64,000 bases of DNA from Trichobilharzia szidati (taxonomy: Eukaryota; Platyhelminthes; Trematoda; Strigeidida; Schistosomatidae), in assembly GCA_944472155.2 (NCBI GenBank), contig OX235275.1, forward strand, positions 31,350,231 through 31,414,230. The letters are read 5' to 3'. The notes under the pieces were generated by a model, which did no database searches, was not told the DNA's origin, and was given only the letters and a program-made list of their open reading frames with translations. A program made the translations under genes and the position numbers. Shown here one piece after another: positions 23,940-34,095 of this stretch (positions are counted from its first letter, which is position 1; every line of letters starts with the position of its first letter).

Positions 23940-24440
23940 GTTTGGAATCCATTTGATATGAAGGGCTTCTGATGAAATGGGACGTTATTTGTGATTTCTG
24001 AAATTTTTCTGGATTATTTCTATACTGTCAAAATCTATTTTGTGGCCTGATTCTATAGCGTGTAGACAAACTATGGCTGAGGATTTTTCAAGCTTTTCTA
24101 GTTCACTAACTGGATTTCTCGGTGGTCGAACAGATGCTGTACGGTGTTCAGTTCTTCTGATTTTGATTTCTCTCTGGCAATGTTTGTCCGATGTATATCG
24201 CATCATATTTCAAGCATTAGATTCTGTAGGCACAATTTCTTTTGTATGAGCAAGGTTGCTTTTCACCGTGTCTGATGTTTTGAAGAAAACTCTGATGTGG
24301 AGCTCGTTGAGTACTCTTCTGATATCGTCTGACGTCTCCGCTCTATATGGAATGACAACTGTTGAGGTCCATGTTTTCGAAATACGTTTTCGACCTTACT
24401 TATTGTCAGTGTTGATTTTATTTATGAAGTTCTTTAGGTA
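23940..24440 (-). mobile_element. Penelope-like family C relic
   Basis: The minus strand holds the RT C-terminal linker in the 24400-24250 region (decayed relative to 62.5 kb) and the C-terminal tail at 24206-23985 with HAIESGHKIDFDSIEIIQ. The GIY-YIG core between them is lost or unrecognisable. It lies back to back with the plus-strand PLE that starts at 24.44 kb. Confidence 0.55.
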
Positions 24441-25805
24441 TTTAAAACAGTTAGTCCCTTTTATAAATTTTGATAGCATTATTAGAAGACGGAGATTATC
24501 TGAAAAATGTGATGTATTTGCGCTATACATTTCGAACAATCTGATCACACATTCACTTGTCAAGTCAATATATATGGAAAAGTTAAATTAAACAAAGCGG
24601 ACGTTTACATGTCTTATGTTGAAAACTTATCCTTTGCTTTAATTTCTAAATTGCCTTTCTATAAGAGATATGTAGACGATATCATTTTGATATGCGACGA
24701 TCATGAAAATGCGAGTCGTCTATTAGACAGACTTAACTCTGTACAGAATCATATTAGTCTTACATGCGAGGAAGAAAGTCGCAACCAGCTCGCATTTTTA
24801 GACATACTCCTGAGTCGAAGAGATGATGGCTCAATAAGACGGTCTATCTACAGAAAGCCCACTTGGACAAGGCAATACCTTAATTTTCACAGCTTCTGTC
24901 CATTACAGTATAAGAGAGGCTTGGTGAAGTGTCTATTTAAGAGGATTCAGCGTATTTGCACGGCTGATGTTATAGACAAAGAAAACGAAATATTGATGGA
25001 CACTCTTGTTGAAAACGGATATCCTCTAAAATTTTTAAACAGTTGAGAAGTCAACTAGCCTCTAAACCTACAATCCATACCGTCCCTAAGAAAAAGGTTT
25101 TCATCAAATTACCATATAATGGGGAAATAAATAGTAGAATTTTGAGACAAAGGTTGAATTCGATCATCCGTAGTACCTACTATGCAGCCCAGCTTGTAAT
25201 TGTGGAGAAAGCTAAAAATATGCTTCACTGGAAACCTCAAAATTGCACAAGTGATCATATCACATCCCACACAATTTACTAGTTTTCGTGTGTGTGTGTG
25301 GACATACATACATAGGGAGGAGAATTCGTGCGTTGCACGTGAGGGTAGGAAAGCATATCCCAAAATGGTTAGAAAAATTGCGGCAAGCCCATAGATGCAG
25401 GTGTCAGACTACCAACTTCGTCTATAGCTAAACATTTAATCGAGATGAACCATAAGGTTGATGTTAACTCAGCCTTTAAGGTCATCTATAAAAACGGTCA
25501 AGGACGTTTACTGAAATACTCTGAGGCTATAGCCATTCATAAACTTAAGACCCCTTGTGTATTCAAAAACAATTTCTTATTACTCCTAACCTACCTTGGT
25601 ATTCCTTATTTGATTGGATTATCAAACGTTTGTGTTAATTATTCTTAATTCTTTTTTTGTCACTTCGTTTAATTTAACTTTTCCATATATATTTACTTGA
25701 CAATTAAATGTGTGATCAGATTGTTCGAAATGTATAGCGCAAATACATCATCACATTGTTTTTCAGATAATCTCCGTCTTCTAATAATGCTATCAAAGTT
25801 ATTTA
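24441..25805 (+). mobile_element. Penelope-like element family A with inverted terminus
   Basis: Order: KQLVPFINFDSIIRRRRLSE at 24451-24510; an RT frame at 24609-25046 with YKRYVDDI; a linker frame 25043-25282 with VPKKKVFIKLPY; a GIY-YIG core near 25290-25370 (CVCGHTYIGRRIRAL, HIPKWL); and the C-terminus at 25445-25560 with HKVDVNSAF and EAIAIHKLK. The segment carrying RT motifs before YVDD is missing. The right end, 25660-25805, is an inverted copy of 24460-24600. Confidence 0.85.
24609..25046 (+). CDS. Reverse transcriptase fragment (PLE family A)
   Basis: A 145-codon frame: VENLSFALISKLPFYKRY then VDDI, the catalytic box at residues 22-26, LAFLDILLSRRDDGS at about 72-86, SIYRKPTWTRQYL and YKRGLVKCLFKRI. 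These are the palm end and thumb of a PLE reverse transcriptase. The fingers and the GSPLGP motif are missing upstream. The linker frame starting at 25043 overlaps its end by one shift. Confidence 0.8.
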   Translation: MSYVENLSFALISKLPFYKRYVDDIILICDDHENASRLLDRLNSVQNHISLTCEEESRNQLAFLDILLSRRDDGSIRRSIYRKPTWTRQYLNFHSFCPLQYKRGLVKCLFKRIQRICTADVIDKENEILMDTLVENGYPLKFLNS

Positions 25806-26444
25806 GGTAGTTATTTTGCTTGAGAGTCTCAGTAATGCACGATATTTCTTCTTCTTTTTTCTTTCTCATCCATTATCAGAGACTGTGCTATTGTACAGCT
25901 AAATGAGTAAATTCACCACTGAAACTGGACTCTTCGGTGAACTGTTTGTTCTCATTTTCAATGAGATCAAACAATAAGAAATTCTAAAGTTTTGAACAAA
26001 ATATTCCAACTATCCACATATTATTATTTGTCTGGACTGATTGTGCATTTCCCATTGATTCATAATAATAATATGGAACTGAAGTGTTTCTCCTCTGTGA
26101 AGATACTGGCGTTAGGTATAGCCGCTTTGACTATATTTGTCTGGTGAATTCCTGGATTCTACCGCCAATCATAGTCGACCAGATGACATCATTTGAATTC
26201 TCAAACGACGCTGAATCGTAAGTACTTGAGGTCAGACATAGAGACAGAGACTAGTCATCGTGGTCCGGTATAATCCACTGACAGGAAACATGAAACTATC
26301 TTTAACTAATAATAATAACTTATATAGTGGTTGCACAAGAGGTGGTTCTGGTTACCCAAGTGACTCAGTGAATAACACTTTGACTTTTGAAATGATGCCT
26401 GTTTTTATTCTATTCCCAGCAGGGTTACCATTACTAACCGTAGG
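25806..26444. other. Mostly unassigned
   Basis: Bases 25806-25965 echo the PLE 3' ends at 14.5 and 57.3 kb (CTATTGTACAGCTAAATGAG, CTCTTCGGTGAACT) and 62.73 kb (GTTTTGCTTGA), so they are probably PLE debris. No gene is seen in the rest. Confidence 0.4.
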
Positions 26445-27293
26445 GTGATGGTATATGCCGCTGTTGTTCTATATCATAATATAGTCTCAAGTTTAGATAG
26501 AGGAGCCAAATATGTTCGGTGTGCCTTCCTTGATTACACATCTGCATTTGACTCTGTTCCTAGGTCTCTCTTGCTAAGTAAGCTTGCTGCAACACAGAGT
26601 GAGAGCTGGATAAATAAGTGGTTGTATTCCTACTTTTCTGATAGGAAGCAGTACACTGTCTACAATGGAAAGTCCTCCACTACCTCACTTACTTTAGCTG
26701 GTGTTCCTCAAGGTGCTGTTCTTTCTCCTTTTCTGTTTTCTTTTTTCTTACATGACTTGCCCCATTCTGATGTAGCCACTTTTGTCAAGTATGCTGATGA
26801 CCTCTCTGTCTCCATGCCTGTCAACTCTCAGTCGGATTGTTCCATATTAAATAACTTTCTCTCGAAAATTAGTCAGTGGTCCTCTTCAAACGGTCTTAAG
26901 CTGAATCCGTCTAAATGTCAGGTAGTAAATTTCACTTTCAAACGAAAACGTGACCTACAACAACTAGCTAGCTCACATGGTCCCACTATCATTGACGGCA
27001 TAGAGGTTGAAACTACATCTAATGTCAAGTACCTTGGACTGAGTATTTCCTCTGATCTTTCCTGGTCCTCTCACATCTTGCTAGTTACTAGAAAGATGTT
27101 TCGCTTAACGTTCTACGTTAGGAAGTTAAGGCAGTCTGGTATAAAGCAGTCTTTGCTTTCTCAGTTTGTCAATTCTTGTATTCTAACCATCCCTCTTTAC
27201 TGCTCCCCACTAATCTTCCCTGGACTACTTAAGAAAGACTTTGTTTTGCTTCGTACGGCACTAAAAGCTGTTAGTAGGGGAAGTGGGATATAG
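26445..27293 (+). CDS. CR1-type reverse transcriptase, partial
   Basis: This 282-codon frame begins in the palm: FLDYTSAFDSVPRSLLL (motif A with catalytic Asp), then GVPQGAVLSPFLFSFFLHDL (motif B), KYADDLSVS (motif C, YADD) at about residue 116, and WSSSNGLKLNPSKCQ. The fingers domain is missing through 5' truncation. The frame is otherwise uninterrupted, suggesting a fairly recent copy. It copies element RNA at the nicked target. Confidence 0.85.
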   Translation: MMVYAAVVLYHNIVSSLDRGAKYVRCAFLDYTSAFDSVPRSLLLSKLAATQSESWINKWLYSYFSDRKQYTVYNGKSSTTSLTLAGVPQGAVLSPFLFSFFLHDLPHSDVATFVKYADDLSVSMPVNSQSDCSILNNFLSKISQWSSSNGLKLNPSKCQVVNFTFKRKRDLQQLASSHGPTIIDGIEVETTSNVKYLGLSISSDLSWSSHILLVTRKMFRLTFYVRKLRQSGIKQSLLSQFVNSCILTIPLYCSPLIFPGLLKKDFVLLRTALKAVSRGSGI

Positions 27294-27852
27294 TTAAACC
27301 AACTGGTTAATACTATATTGTGGATAGACACATAATGTCATGTAAGAAACTAGCGAATACTATATTTTCAGACCCTGAGCATCCTCTCTATACGCAGCTC
27401 TCTCCTTGCATTTCATCTGGTAGAACTAGAAGCAACTATAGGAGGCTATATGCCAGGACTACCAAGTACAAGAACTCCACAATACCTTATCTGGCACAGC
27501 TGTTATGTGATGAGAAATCCGTTAGGTATGACACGATCAACTTACTGCGGCACTCTAACAAATAGTTCCCATTAGCTTTTGTTCTCCTTTCTTTGTTACT
27601 ATTATATTGTTGCTCACATATTCTATTACACAATAATTTTATATTTCATATCCTGTGGTGCATTGTTTAAATATGTGAATGCAATGCTGTTCTTTTCTAT
27701 TTCTTTTATTTATCTTTTTTTCTTTTTGTTGTTGTTGCTTTTTATTTTTAAAATCTTATAAAAATTTATGAGGTAATTAGATGCAATATTGTAATGCACG
27801 CTGAAAATTCCATACCTGTACCACAAATAGTGTTTGGAATAAAGCTGTTATT
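26445..27852 (+). mobile_element. CR1/Jockey-type retrotransposon, 5'-truncated
   Basis: The copy begins in the RT, continues through the C-terminal frame at 27320-27565 and a 3' UTR, and ends with TGTTTGGAATAAAGCTGTTATT. An RTE element has inserted in this tail, duplicating 15 bases; the tail resumes at about 30280-30305. One stop or shift near 27290 separates the two frames. Confidence 0.9.
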
Positions 27853-30279
27853 GACAATAACAATAACTAGTGATTGGTGGCAGCGTATACAAACACAAGG
27901 ATATTCACAAGGCTACATGGGTGTCACCAGATGGGCGAACCGAAAACCAAATTGACTTCATCACAATCTCGAGGAAGTGGCGGCGCAGCCTACTGGACAC
28001 AAAAGCAAGAAGAGGAGCAGACGTTGGCTCAGACCACTACCTCGTACAAGGAACAATCCAACTCAAATTAAAGGCTTTCAGAGAAACAGGAGCTGCAGAT
28101 AGACCACAAGCCAAGTTCAACACTCAAAAACTAAAGGACCAGGATACAAAGGATATCTTTACTGCAAGTATAAAGGACAAAGCCGAGACACAAATCAACA
28201 CTGGTGAAGAGGTCAGCGTCGAAAAACACTGGAACAACCTGAAAACAGTATGGAGCGAAACCTGCATGGAAGTTCTGGGCAGAAAGAAGAGACAGGACAA
28301 ACCGTGGCTCACTACGGACACTTGGAGGCTAATAGAGGAGAGAAGGATGGTGAAACAAAAAATTCTGCAGTGCACCGACGAGCAACAGAAACAGGAGTTG
28401 AATGTAAGCTACAATACACTGAACAAAGGAGTAAAGAAGAGTGCCAGAGAAGACAAAAGAAAGTATTATGAAGCCATGGCCAATGAAGCAGAACAAGCTG
28501 CAGGCAAAGGTGACCTCGCAACACTTCACCAAACAACTAGGTACCTTTCAGGCAAAAATTCGTCACAAAATAAGCCAGTGAAGGATGAAAATGGAAAGTC
28601 AATCACCAAAGAAGTGGAGCAAAGGAAACACTGGGCTGAACACTTCAAAAGACTACTAAACCGACCGCCACCTACAACGCGCCCAACAATACCAACAACG
28701 GAAGCAGAATTACCAGTGAACATCAACCCCCCGACGAAATCAGAAGTCCTGAAGGCAATCAAGATGCTGAAAGCTGGGAAAGCAGCAGGACCAGATGGAA
28801 TCCCAGCAGAAGCATTGAAAGTCGACCCAGAGACAACAGCAGACCTGATGACGCCACTACTTGAGAAAGTGTGGAAAGAAGGCAAAGTACCCGAGGATTG
28901 GAAGAAAGGATACCTATTCAAACTACCAAAGAAAGGAGACTTAAGTCAATGCAAGAACTGGCGCGGAATTATGCTCCTTTCCATCCCAAGCAAAATACTA
29001 AGCCGCATCATCCTGGAAAGGATCAAACAAGCCCTGGATGAAAAACTTCGACCAGAACAAGCTGGATTCAGGAGTAACAAGTCATGTATTGATCAAATCG
29101 CCACACTACGGATCATCATTGAACAAAGTTTGGAATGGCAGTCACCTCTCTATCTCAACTTCATCGACTTTGAAAAGGCCTTCGACAGCGTAGATCGAGA
29201 GGTGATTTGGCAACTACTTCGCTACTACGGGGTGCCGCCGACAATTATACATCTCATCCAACAGTTGTATGACAACGCTGCATGCCAAGTAATCCACAAC
29301 GGGAAGCTCACGGAATCCTTCGAAGTGAAGACAGGAGTAAGACAGGGTTGCCTACTATCGCCAATGATTTTCCTGATTGCAGTAGACTGGATAATGCGAC
29401 AAACAGCGGGCAATGAGGAAACAGGCATAAAATGGACTCACACAAAGAACTTGGAGGATCTGGACTTCGCCGATGATATATGCCTGATTTCCCACAAACT
29501 GGAAGATATGCAAGTGAAAAGTAACAAGTTGGCAGAAGAAGCATCAAAGATAGGACTCCAGGTGAACATAGAAAAAACAGAGGTGATGAAGATCCCTGGC
29601 CAACACCAACAACAACAACAGACAGCAATCAGCATAAATGGAAAAAACCTGAAAGAAACTACCTCCTTTACCTACTTGGGAAGCATTGTTTCAACTACAG
29701 GCGGAACTGACGAGGATATCAAAGCAAGGATCGGGAAAGCAAGGCAAGCTTTCATTACTCTGAAGTCTGTGTGGAGGACAACATCATTCAGCGTCAAAAA
29801 TAAGATCGGGATTTTCAACTCCAATGTGAAGTCAGTACTACTATACGGATCAGAGACTTGGCGTGTCACAAAGAGCACCTCAAACAAGTTACAGACCTTC
29901 ATTAACAGATGTCTTCGCTCAATACTCAAGATCAGATGGCCGGAAAGGATCAGCAACAAAGATCTCTGGGAGCGAACCAACCAGGAACCCATTGTGAAAC
30001 AAATAGGCAGGAAAAAATGGAGATGGATTGGCCACACTCTGAGGAAACCAGCAAGTGACATCACTAGACAAGCCCTCGAGTGGAACCCGAAAGGGAAGCG
30101 GCGAGTTGGTCGTCCAAGGGTGACCTGGAGGAGATCATGTGAAGAGGAGATGAAAGCATGTGGGCAGACCTGGAGCCAGGTGAAAACTCTAGCAGAGAAT
30201 CGAACGCAATGGAGACGCATGGCTGAAGCCCTATGTTCCTCTAGGAACTAAAGGAAATAATAATAATAATAATAATAAT
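27853..30279 (+). mobile_element. RTE-type retrotransposon, subfamily A, best preserved copy
   Basis: A 15-bp repeat, AATAAAGCTGTTATT at 27838-27852 and 30280-30294, bounds it; the last bases merge with the (AAT)n tail, so the TSD is at least 12 bp. It carries one long frame (27870-30251), the family 3' end GAAGCCCTATGTTCCTCTAG, and about ten AAT units. Only the N-terminal part of the endonuclease is missing. The target is the 3' tail of the CR1 copy to its left. Confidence 0.93.
27870..30251 (+). CDS. RTE endonuclease (C-terminal part) plus reverse transcriptase
   Basis: This is a 793-codon frame. Residues 1-65 are the end of an APE-type endonuclease: HKATWVSPDGRTENQIDF and GADVGSDHYLV, with the catalytic SDH. 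A charged linker follows. The RT spans about 290-600: AGPDGIPAEALK, VPEDWKKGYL, LPKKGDLSQCKNWRGI, LNFIDFEKAFDSVDREV, GVRQGCLLSPMIFLI and LDFADDICLI (FADD box). Then a QQQQ tract near 590, TYLGSIVSTTGG, and the C-terminal WNPKGKRRVGRPRVTWRR. RTE elements use the endonuclease to nick DNA and the RT to copy RNA there. All RT motifs look intact; the start of the endonuclease is lost, so the copy is dead on its own. Confidence 0.93.
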   Translation: MIGGSVYKHKDIHKATWVSPDGRTENQIDFITISRKWRRSLLDTKARRGADVGSDHYLVQGTIQLKLKAFRETGAADRPQAKFNTQKLKDQDTKDIFTASIKDKAETQINTGEEVSVEKHWNNLKTVWSETCMEVLGRKKRQDKPWLTTDTWRLIEERRMVKQKILQCTDEQQKQELNVSYNTLNKGVKKSAREDKRKYYEAMANEAEQAAGKGDLATLHQTTRYLSGKNSSQNKPVKDENGKSITKEVEQRKHWAEHFKRLLNRPPPTTRPTIPTTEAELPVNINPPTKSEVLKAIKMLKAGKAAGPDGIPAEALKVDPETTADLMTPLLEKVWKEGKVPEDWKKGYLFKLPKKGDLSQCKNWRGIMLLSIPSKILSRIILERIKQALDEKLRPEQAGFRSNKSCIDQIATLRIIIEQSLEWQSPLYLNFIDFEKAFDSVDREVIWQLLRYYGVPPTIIHLIQQLYDNAACQVIHNGKLTESFEVKTGVRQGCLLSPMIFLIAVDWIMRQTAGNEETGIKWTHTKNLEDLDFADDICLISHKLEDMQVKSNKLAEEASKIGLQVNIEKTEVMKIPGQHQQQQQTAISINGKNLKETTSFTYLGSIVSTTGGTDEDIKARIGKARQAFITLKSVWRTTSFSVKNKIGIFNSNVKSVLLYGSETWRVTKSTSNKLQTFINRCLRSILKIRWPERISNKDLWERTNQEPIVKQIGRKKWRWIGHTLRKPASDITRQALEWNPKGKRRVGRPRVTWRRSCEEEMKACGQTWSQVKTLAENRTQWRRMAEALCSSRN

Positions 30280-30391
30280 AATAAAGCTGTTATTATTATT
30301 AATATTATCTACACGAAGAATTCACAGCAGACAGTATTGCATTCATGACAGGTAAAAAATAGAGTTTACACCGTAGATTATTTCAACTTAC

Positions 30392-30607
30392 TTGTCTCCA
30401 TTTTCTAAATTATCAGAATCTGTTCTGCCTTGATTTGTCTCAGTGTCACGTTTGCGGTGATTTGTTGTCATCAAAAGGTATTGAATGTATATAACCAAAC
30501 TGAGAATAAGCCATGTCAACAGGTATATAAGACATCTGTATAAAACGGTTAGATCCATAAAGTATGGAAATATTTTGGTGGATAGTAGACCAATGGAAAT
30601 CTCCATT
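30392..30607 (-). CDS. Probable host-gene exon, membrane protein (possibly AIG1/ADTRP-like C-terminus)
   Basis: The minus strand has a polypyrimidine acceptor (TGTTTTTCACTTTAG) before 30607, an open 216-base exon, and a consensus donor GTAAGT after 30392. The frame gives two hydrophobic segments (around IFPYFMDL and LIYLLTWLILSLVIYIQYLL), then a charged tail with KRDTETNQGRTDS. The spacing of Pro, Arg and Tyr in FPYFMDLTVLYR resembles the YP.L......R motif near the C-terminus of the FAR-17a/AIG1 family. It is on the same strand as the exons at 52.5-53.0 kb and would be a later exon of the same gene. The homology is tentative; the exon structure is better supported. Confidence 0.5.
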
Positions 30608-30689
30608 CTAAAGTGAAAAACAAATGTGATCAATATAAAGGGGAAACAATAAATGACTGAGATGAGAAGTTATCTACAGAAAAAGACTC

Positions 30690-31622
30690 AAATTAACAGT
30701 AGACTGGATAATGCGACAAACAGCGGGCAATGAGGAAACAGGCATAAAATGAACTCACACAAAAAACTTTGAGGATCTGGACTTCGCCGATGATATATGT
30801 CTGATTTCCCACAAACTGGAAGATATGCAAGTGGTGAAAAGCAACAAGTTGGCAGAAGAAGCATCAAAGGTAGGACTTCAGGTGAACATAGAGAAAACAG
30901 AGGTGATGAAGATTCCCGAGCAACACCACCAACAGCAACAGCAACAACAGACAACAATCAGCATAAATGGGAGGAACCTGAAAGAAACAACCTCCTCTAG
31001 CTACCTGGGAAGCATCGTTTCAACTACAGGCGGAACTGACGAGGATATCAAAGCAAGACAAGTTTACACTACTCTCTAGTCTGTGTGGAGGTCAACAGCA
31101 CTCAGCATCAAAAATAAGATCCGGATTTTCAACTCCAATGTGAAGTCAGTCAGTGCTACTATACGGATCAGAGACTTGACCAGCGCGTCATAAAGAGCAT
31201 CTCAAACAAACTACAGACCTTCATTAACAGTTGTCTTCGCTCAATACTCAAGATCAGATGGCCGGCCAGAAAAGATCAGCAACAGAGATCTCTGGCAATG
31301 AGCGAACCAACACAGCAGGAACCAACCGATTGTGAAACAAATATGCAGAAGGAAATGGAGATGGATTCGCCATACTCTGAGAAATCAAACCATCCAGTTA
31401 GTGACATCACTAGACAAGCCATTGCTCGAGTGGAACCCGAAAGGAAAGTGGCGAGTTGGTCGTCAGTGCAAGGGTGACATGGGGGAGGTCATGCAGAGAA
31501 TAGGAGATGAAAGTATGTGGGCAGACATGGAGCCAGGTGTAAACATTGTCAGAGAACCGGACGCAATGGAGACGTGCGGCTGAAGCCCTATGTTCCTCTA
31601 GGAATTAAAGGAAACAATATAA
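30690..31622 (+). mobile_element. RTE-A 5'-truncated copy riddled with 4-base insertions
   Basis: It starts at the VDWIMRQTAG motif and continues through the FADD region (30780-30800, LDFADDICLI intact in one frame), the CAG/CAA tract, TYLGS and the C-terminal WNPKGK motif to the AT-rich tail. Compared with the intact copy it has about ten insertions of exactly four bases plus a few of three. No frame longer than about 84 codons survives. Confidence 0.88.
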
Positions 31623-32015
31623 TATATATTTGTATGTATAATAAGTGCTCGTCAGTAATGCAAATACTGCTCATCCGAACCCCAGCTGGTATACTTCTAA
31701 ACTTTGACATATTTACTAGCTAATAAGAAGCCTGGAAAACAGGGAAGGATTGGACATGTAAGATCAGCAACTCCTATTTGAGACAGAAAGAGAGAATGAT
31801 GAAAAGGTTTCTTAACCAGACTTGACACTTCACAAGTAGAGTGTACAGATCATCTATTCTATATTCAAAAAGCCGTTGGCTTAACCTTAACCTTTATGAA
31901 CACAGTGTTAAGAAGGCGGTAACATTTACACTCTGCTAAACATCACAGGAAAAAGAAATGAGTGATAGTGTAATTTGGCGGTGAGAAACCGATTTCACTT
32001 GCATATCTCGGTTAC
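31623..32015. other. No gene recognised
   Basis: No supported feature. Short AT-rich stretches only. Confidence 0.35.
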
Positions 32016-32017
32016 AG

Positions 32018-32490
32018 CTTTGATCATGAGTTGACACTGGTCAGAGAACTATTAGAAAACCTGGGAATACTAAATAGTTGTTTCGTCCTACTCCGGGTCT
32101 CTTCATCGGTGAACGCCCAGCTAGGTTGTAATCTAAGACCATTCAGCCTCTAGAACCCGATCCAATGCTTGACGAAAATCAACTTTTCTCAATTCAAGAT
32201 ATGTATATATCGCAACCTTGAGTCGGTGGCATTGCGGTTAGGACGCTCGCCAACCAGGTATATGGTCCGGGTTCGATTCTCGACCGGCTCACTCCTTTAC
32301 CTCGCTAAGCCAATAACAAAACTGATAAAGAGGAAAGGTTGGACATGAGGCTAGCAACACCATCCTGTAAAAATAAAAACTGCTACAGAAACTTCAGGCC
32401 TCTAGCTTGAAGCCCTATGTTCCACTGGGAACGTGAAGGATTAAAAAAATATAGCGCTACCGCCAGCCAATGTTGTATCTTACCAGACTT
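32018..32490 (-). mobile_element. Degenerate H2 SINE interrupted by an S3 SINE
   Basis: The minus-strand H2 body is visible at 32018-32217 (GAGAACTATTAGAAAACCTG, GTTTCGTCC) and resumes after 32450 with CTACCGCCAGCCAATGT, the H2 stretch that follows AGCGCAACCG. The ribozyme block is eroded. The S3 copy sits between. Confidence 0.6.
32218..32449 (+). mobile_element. tRNA-derived SINE with RTE-like tail (S3)
   Basis: A box GGCATTGCGGTTAGGACGC near 32226 and B box GGTTCGATTCTCG near 32271 mark a pol III-type promoter. The body has GGACATGAGGCTAGCAACAC, and the 3' end GAAGCCCTATGTTCCACTGG then an A-rich tail. Flanks TATATCGCAACC (32206-32217) and TATAGCGCTACC (32450-32461) match at 10 of 12 positions and look like an aged TSD. 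Confidence 0.8.
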
Positions 32491-32574
32491 GGTAGAACCC
32501 AATAGTCACGACTTTCTACTATCTCTCCTGATAACTTTCTATTTAGAGCCTGCATGAGATTAAATAATATATGC

Positions 32575-32690
32575 TGGATTCAGGGACTTGGTTAGTTGCA
32601 GTTTTCATCACGAGGTAACATCAGTTAGAGGACCATTGGAGAACGCGAGGGGAGTACTGGACATACGTTTCGTTTTATATAAGTATAAAA
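32575..32690 (-). mobile_element. H2 SINE fragment
   Basis: Minus-strand H2 sequence: the tail motif, GGTAACATCAGTTAGAGG, GGGAGTACTGGAC, then GTTTCGTTTTAT where the GAAAC of the ribozyme block lies. The tRNA-like part is missing. Confidence 0.5.
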
Positions 32691-32699
32691 CTTGGGCAC

Positions 32700-33179
32700 T
32701 GTAGTAGAGCATAAATCTATTATGGATAAGATTTTATTTTGATAAATCACACAGTGTTGTACAGTAATATTAACTGATGAGGTTTCGAGCATAAACTATT
32801 GCTCATAATCATATCAAGTTTCGTTTAACTTTAGGATTGTAAATTGTTGTACATCTTATGTCAACTAGAGGTATAGATTAGTGAGTTGGTAATGGCCATC
32901 ACTGGTATTCAAGAAGCACATTTACCTCTTTTTTAATGGAATTCATCAGATGTACGAATCTACATTTTATGTGAGTATGGATCATCCGCATGGGTTTCAA
33001 ATCTGGCACCCATTGATCCAAACGGTCAAATTTTAGCCACTAAACCAATGAGATTACAAGAGACACTTCATCAAAAAACATTCTCAAGAAGTAATAGTCA
33101 CTGTACTCACATTTAACTGGATGGTTAGACTCACTAGTTGGTCACTGATGTTACATCTTATTAAGTGAGAATTATCGTT
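32700..33179. other. Unassigned
   Basis: 32700-32800 weakly echoes the hairpin repeat at 54.1 kb (GCACTGTAGTAGAGCATAAA, TTGATAAATCACACAGTGTTG). Nothing else is recognised. Confidence 0.35.
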
Positions 33180-33430
33180 TCATGGAAAGTTTTTTGGTCA
33201 AGTTAAACTTTAATTACTGAAGGAATGCTACCGAACCAGTGACTTCAAAACACTCGGTCAGTAAATTAGTGAAACCAAATAAATAAGGCTATCACTATGG
33301 ATAGAATATGATTATTCAAGTGTTGAGATATTGGGTAGGTATAATTTTAGATTCGGGGGAGATTAAGTTAGGGTGTAGACTGAAGACACATTGGAGTTAT
33401 TTCAAGTTAGACTGTGGCTAGTGCAAGGAG
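33180..33430 (+). repeat. Weak copy of repeat family X
   Basis: Shares order and short blocks with 53.65-54.05 and 56.5-57.0 kb: AAGTTAAACTTTAA, CACTCGGTCAGTAAATTAGTGAAACC, and GGGGGAGATTAAGTTAGGGTG. No coding region is visible. Confidence 0.45.
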
Positions 33431-33464
33431 AGTCTTGCGTCACGGATAGGTGGTGCTATTTTCT

Positions 33465-34095
33465 ACCTCTTGATTGGTTGGAGGATTTCATCATGCTCTG
33501 ACATCAGTTAGAGAACCATTGGAAAACCTGGGAGTACTGGACAATCAGTTGTTTCCTCCTCGTTTGGGGCTCTTCATCAAGCCTACGAACCCACCACAGG
33601 GGTTCAAACCCTGGTACAGTACTCCCAGGTTTTCTACTGGTTCTCTAACTGATGTCAGCTCATGATGAAATCCTCCAAAAAATCAAACAATAATCCCTAC
33701 AAGACCAATACTTGAAAATTAATCTGATGCTCACTAGCGATTGGCCCCATTCAGGTAGTTAACCTGAGGTTCTAGTGGGAAGCTGTGACCAGTAGGGTCC
33801 AGCAGGTTGAAGGTGGGGCAGTAACTCATCGAAGAAGACATTACTAAGTGGTTGTGCCATGTCATGAATTGGCAGAAGTTAGAATTCATGTGCCAGCCAT
33901 TGGATCGGGTCCCAGCGGCTTAATTGTCTACGAGGCCGCTATGTATCCGGAAATTCCTGGGTTCGAACCCCTGTGGTGGGTTCCTACGGATGAAGAGTCC
34001 CAAACTAGGACGTAGGAAACAACTGTCCACTACCCGCAGGTTTTCCAACGGCTCTGTAACCCATACCAGCTGACGATGAAATCCTGTAACCTATT
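33465..34095. mobile_element. H2 SINEs, one inverted and one full-length plus copy
   Basis: 33465-33612 is H2 in minus orientation and 33613-33720 is H2 in plus orientation; the blocks around 33480-33545 and 33615-33680 pair as an inverted repeat. From 33720 a plus-strand unit continues to 34095 with B box GGTTCGAACCCC near 33960 and a ribozyme-like block at 33980-34045. There stem II (GUCC/GGAC) is perfect, but a TAGG insertion splits GAAAC. Confidence 0.7.

Noticed and set aside
29308..29628. Minus-strand frames of about 106 codons (also 6363-6686, 49295-49624, 30688-30957, 55591-55965)
   Set aside because: They are the antisense of the RTE reverse transcriptase region and recur wherever that region occurs; no independent motif is present.
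29672..30220. 182-codon minus-strand frame
   Set aside because: It is antisense to the conserved RTE C-terminal region and reappears in other copies only because that sequence is repeated.
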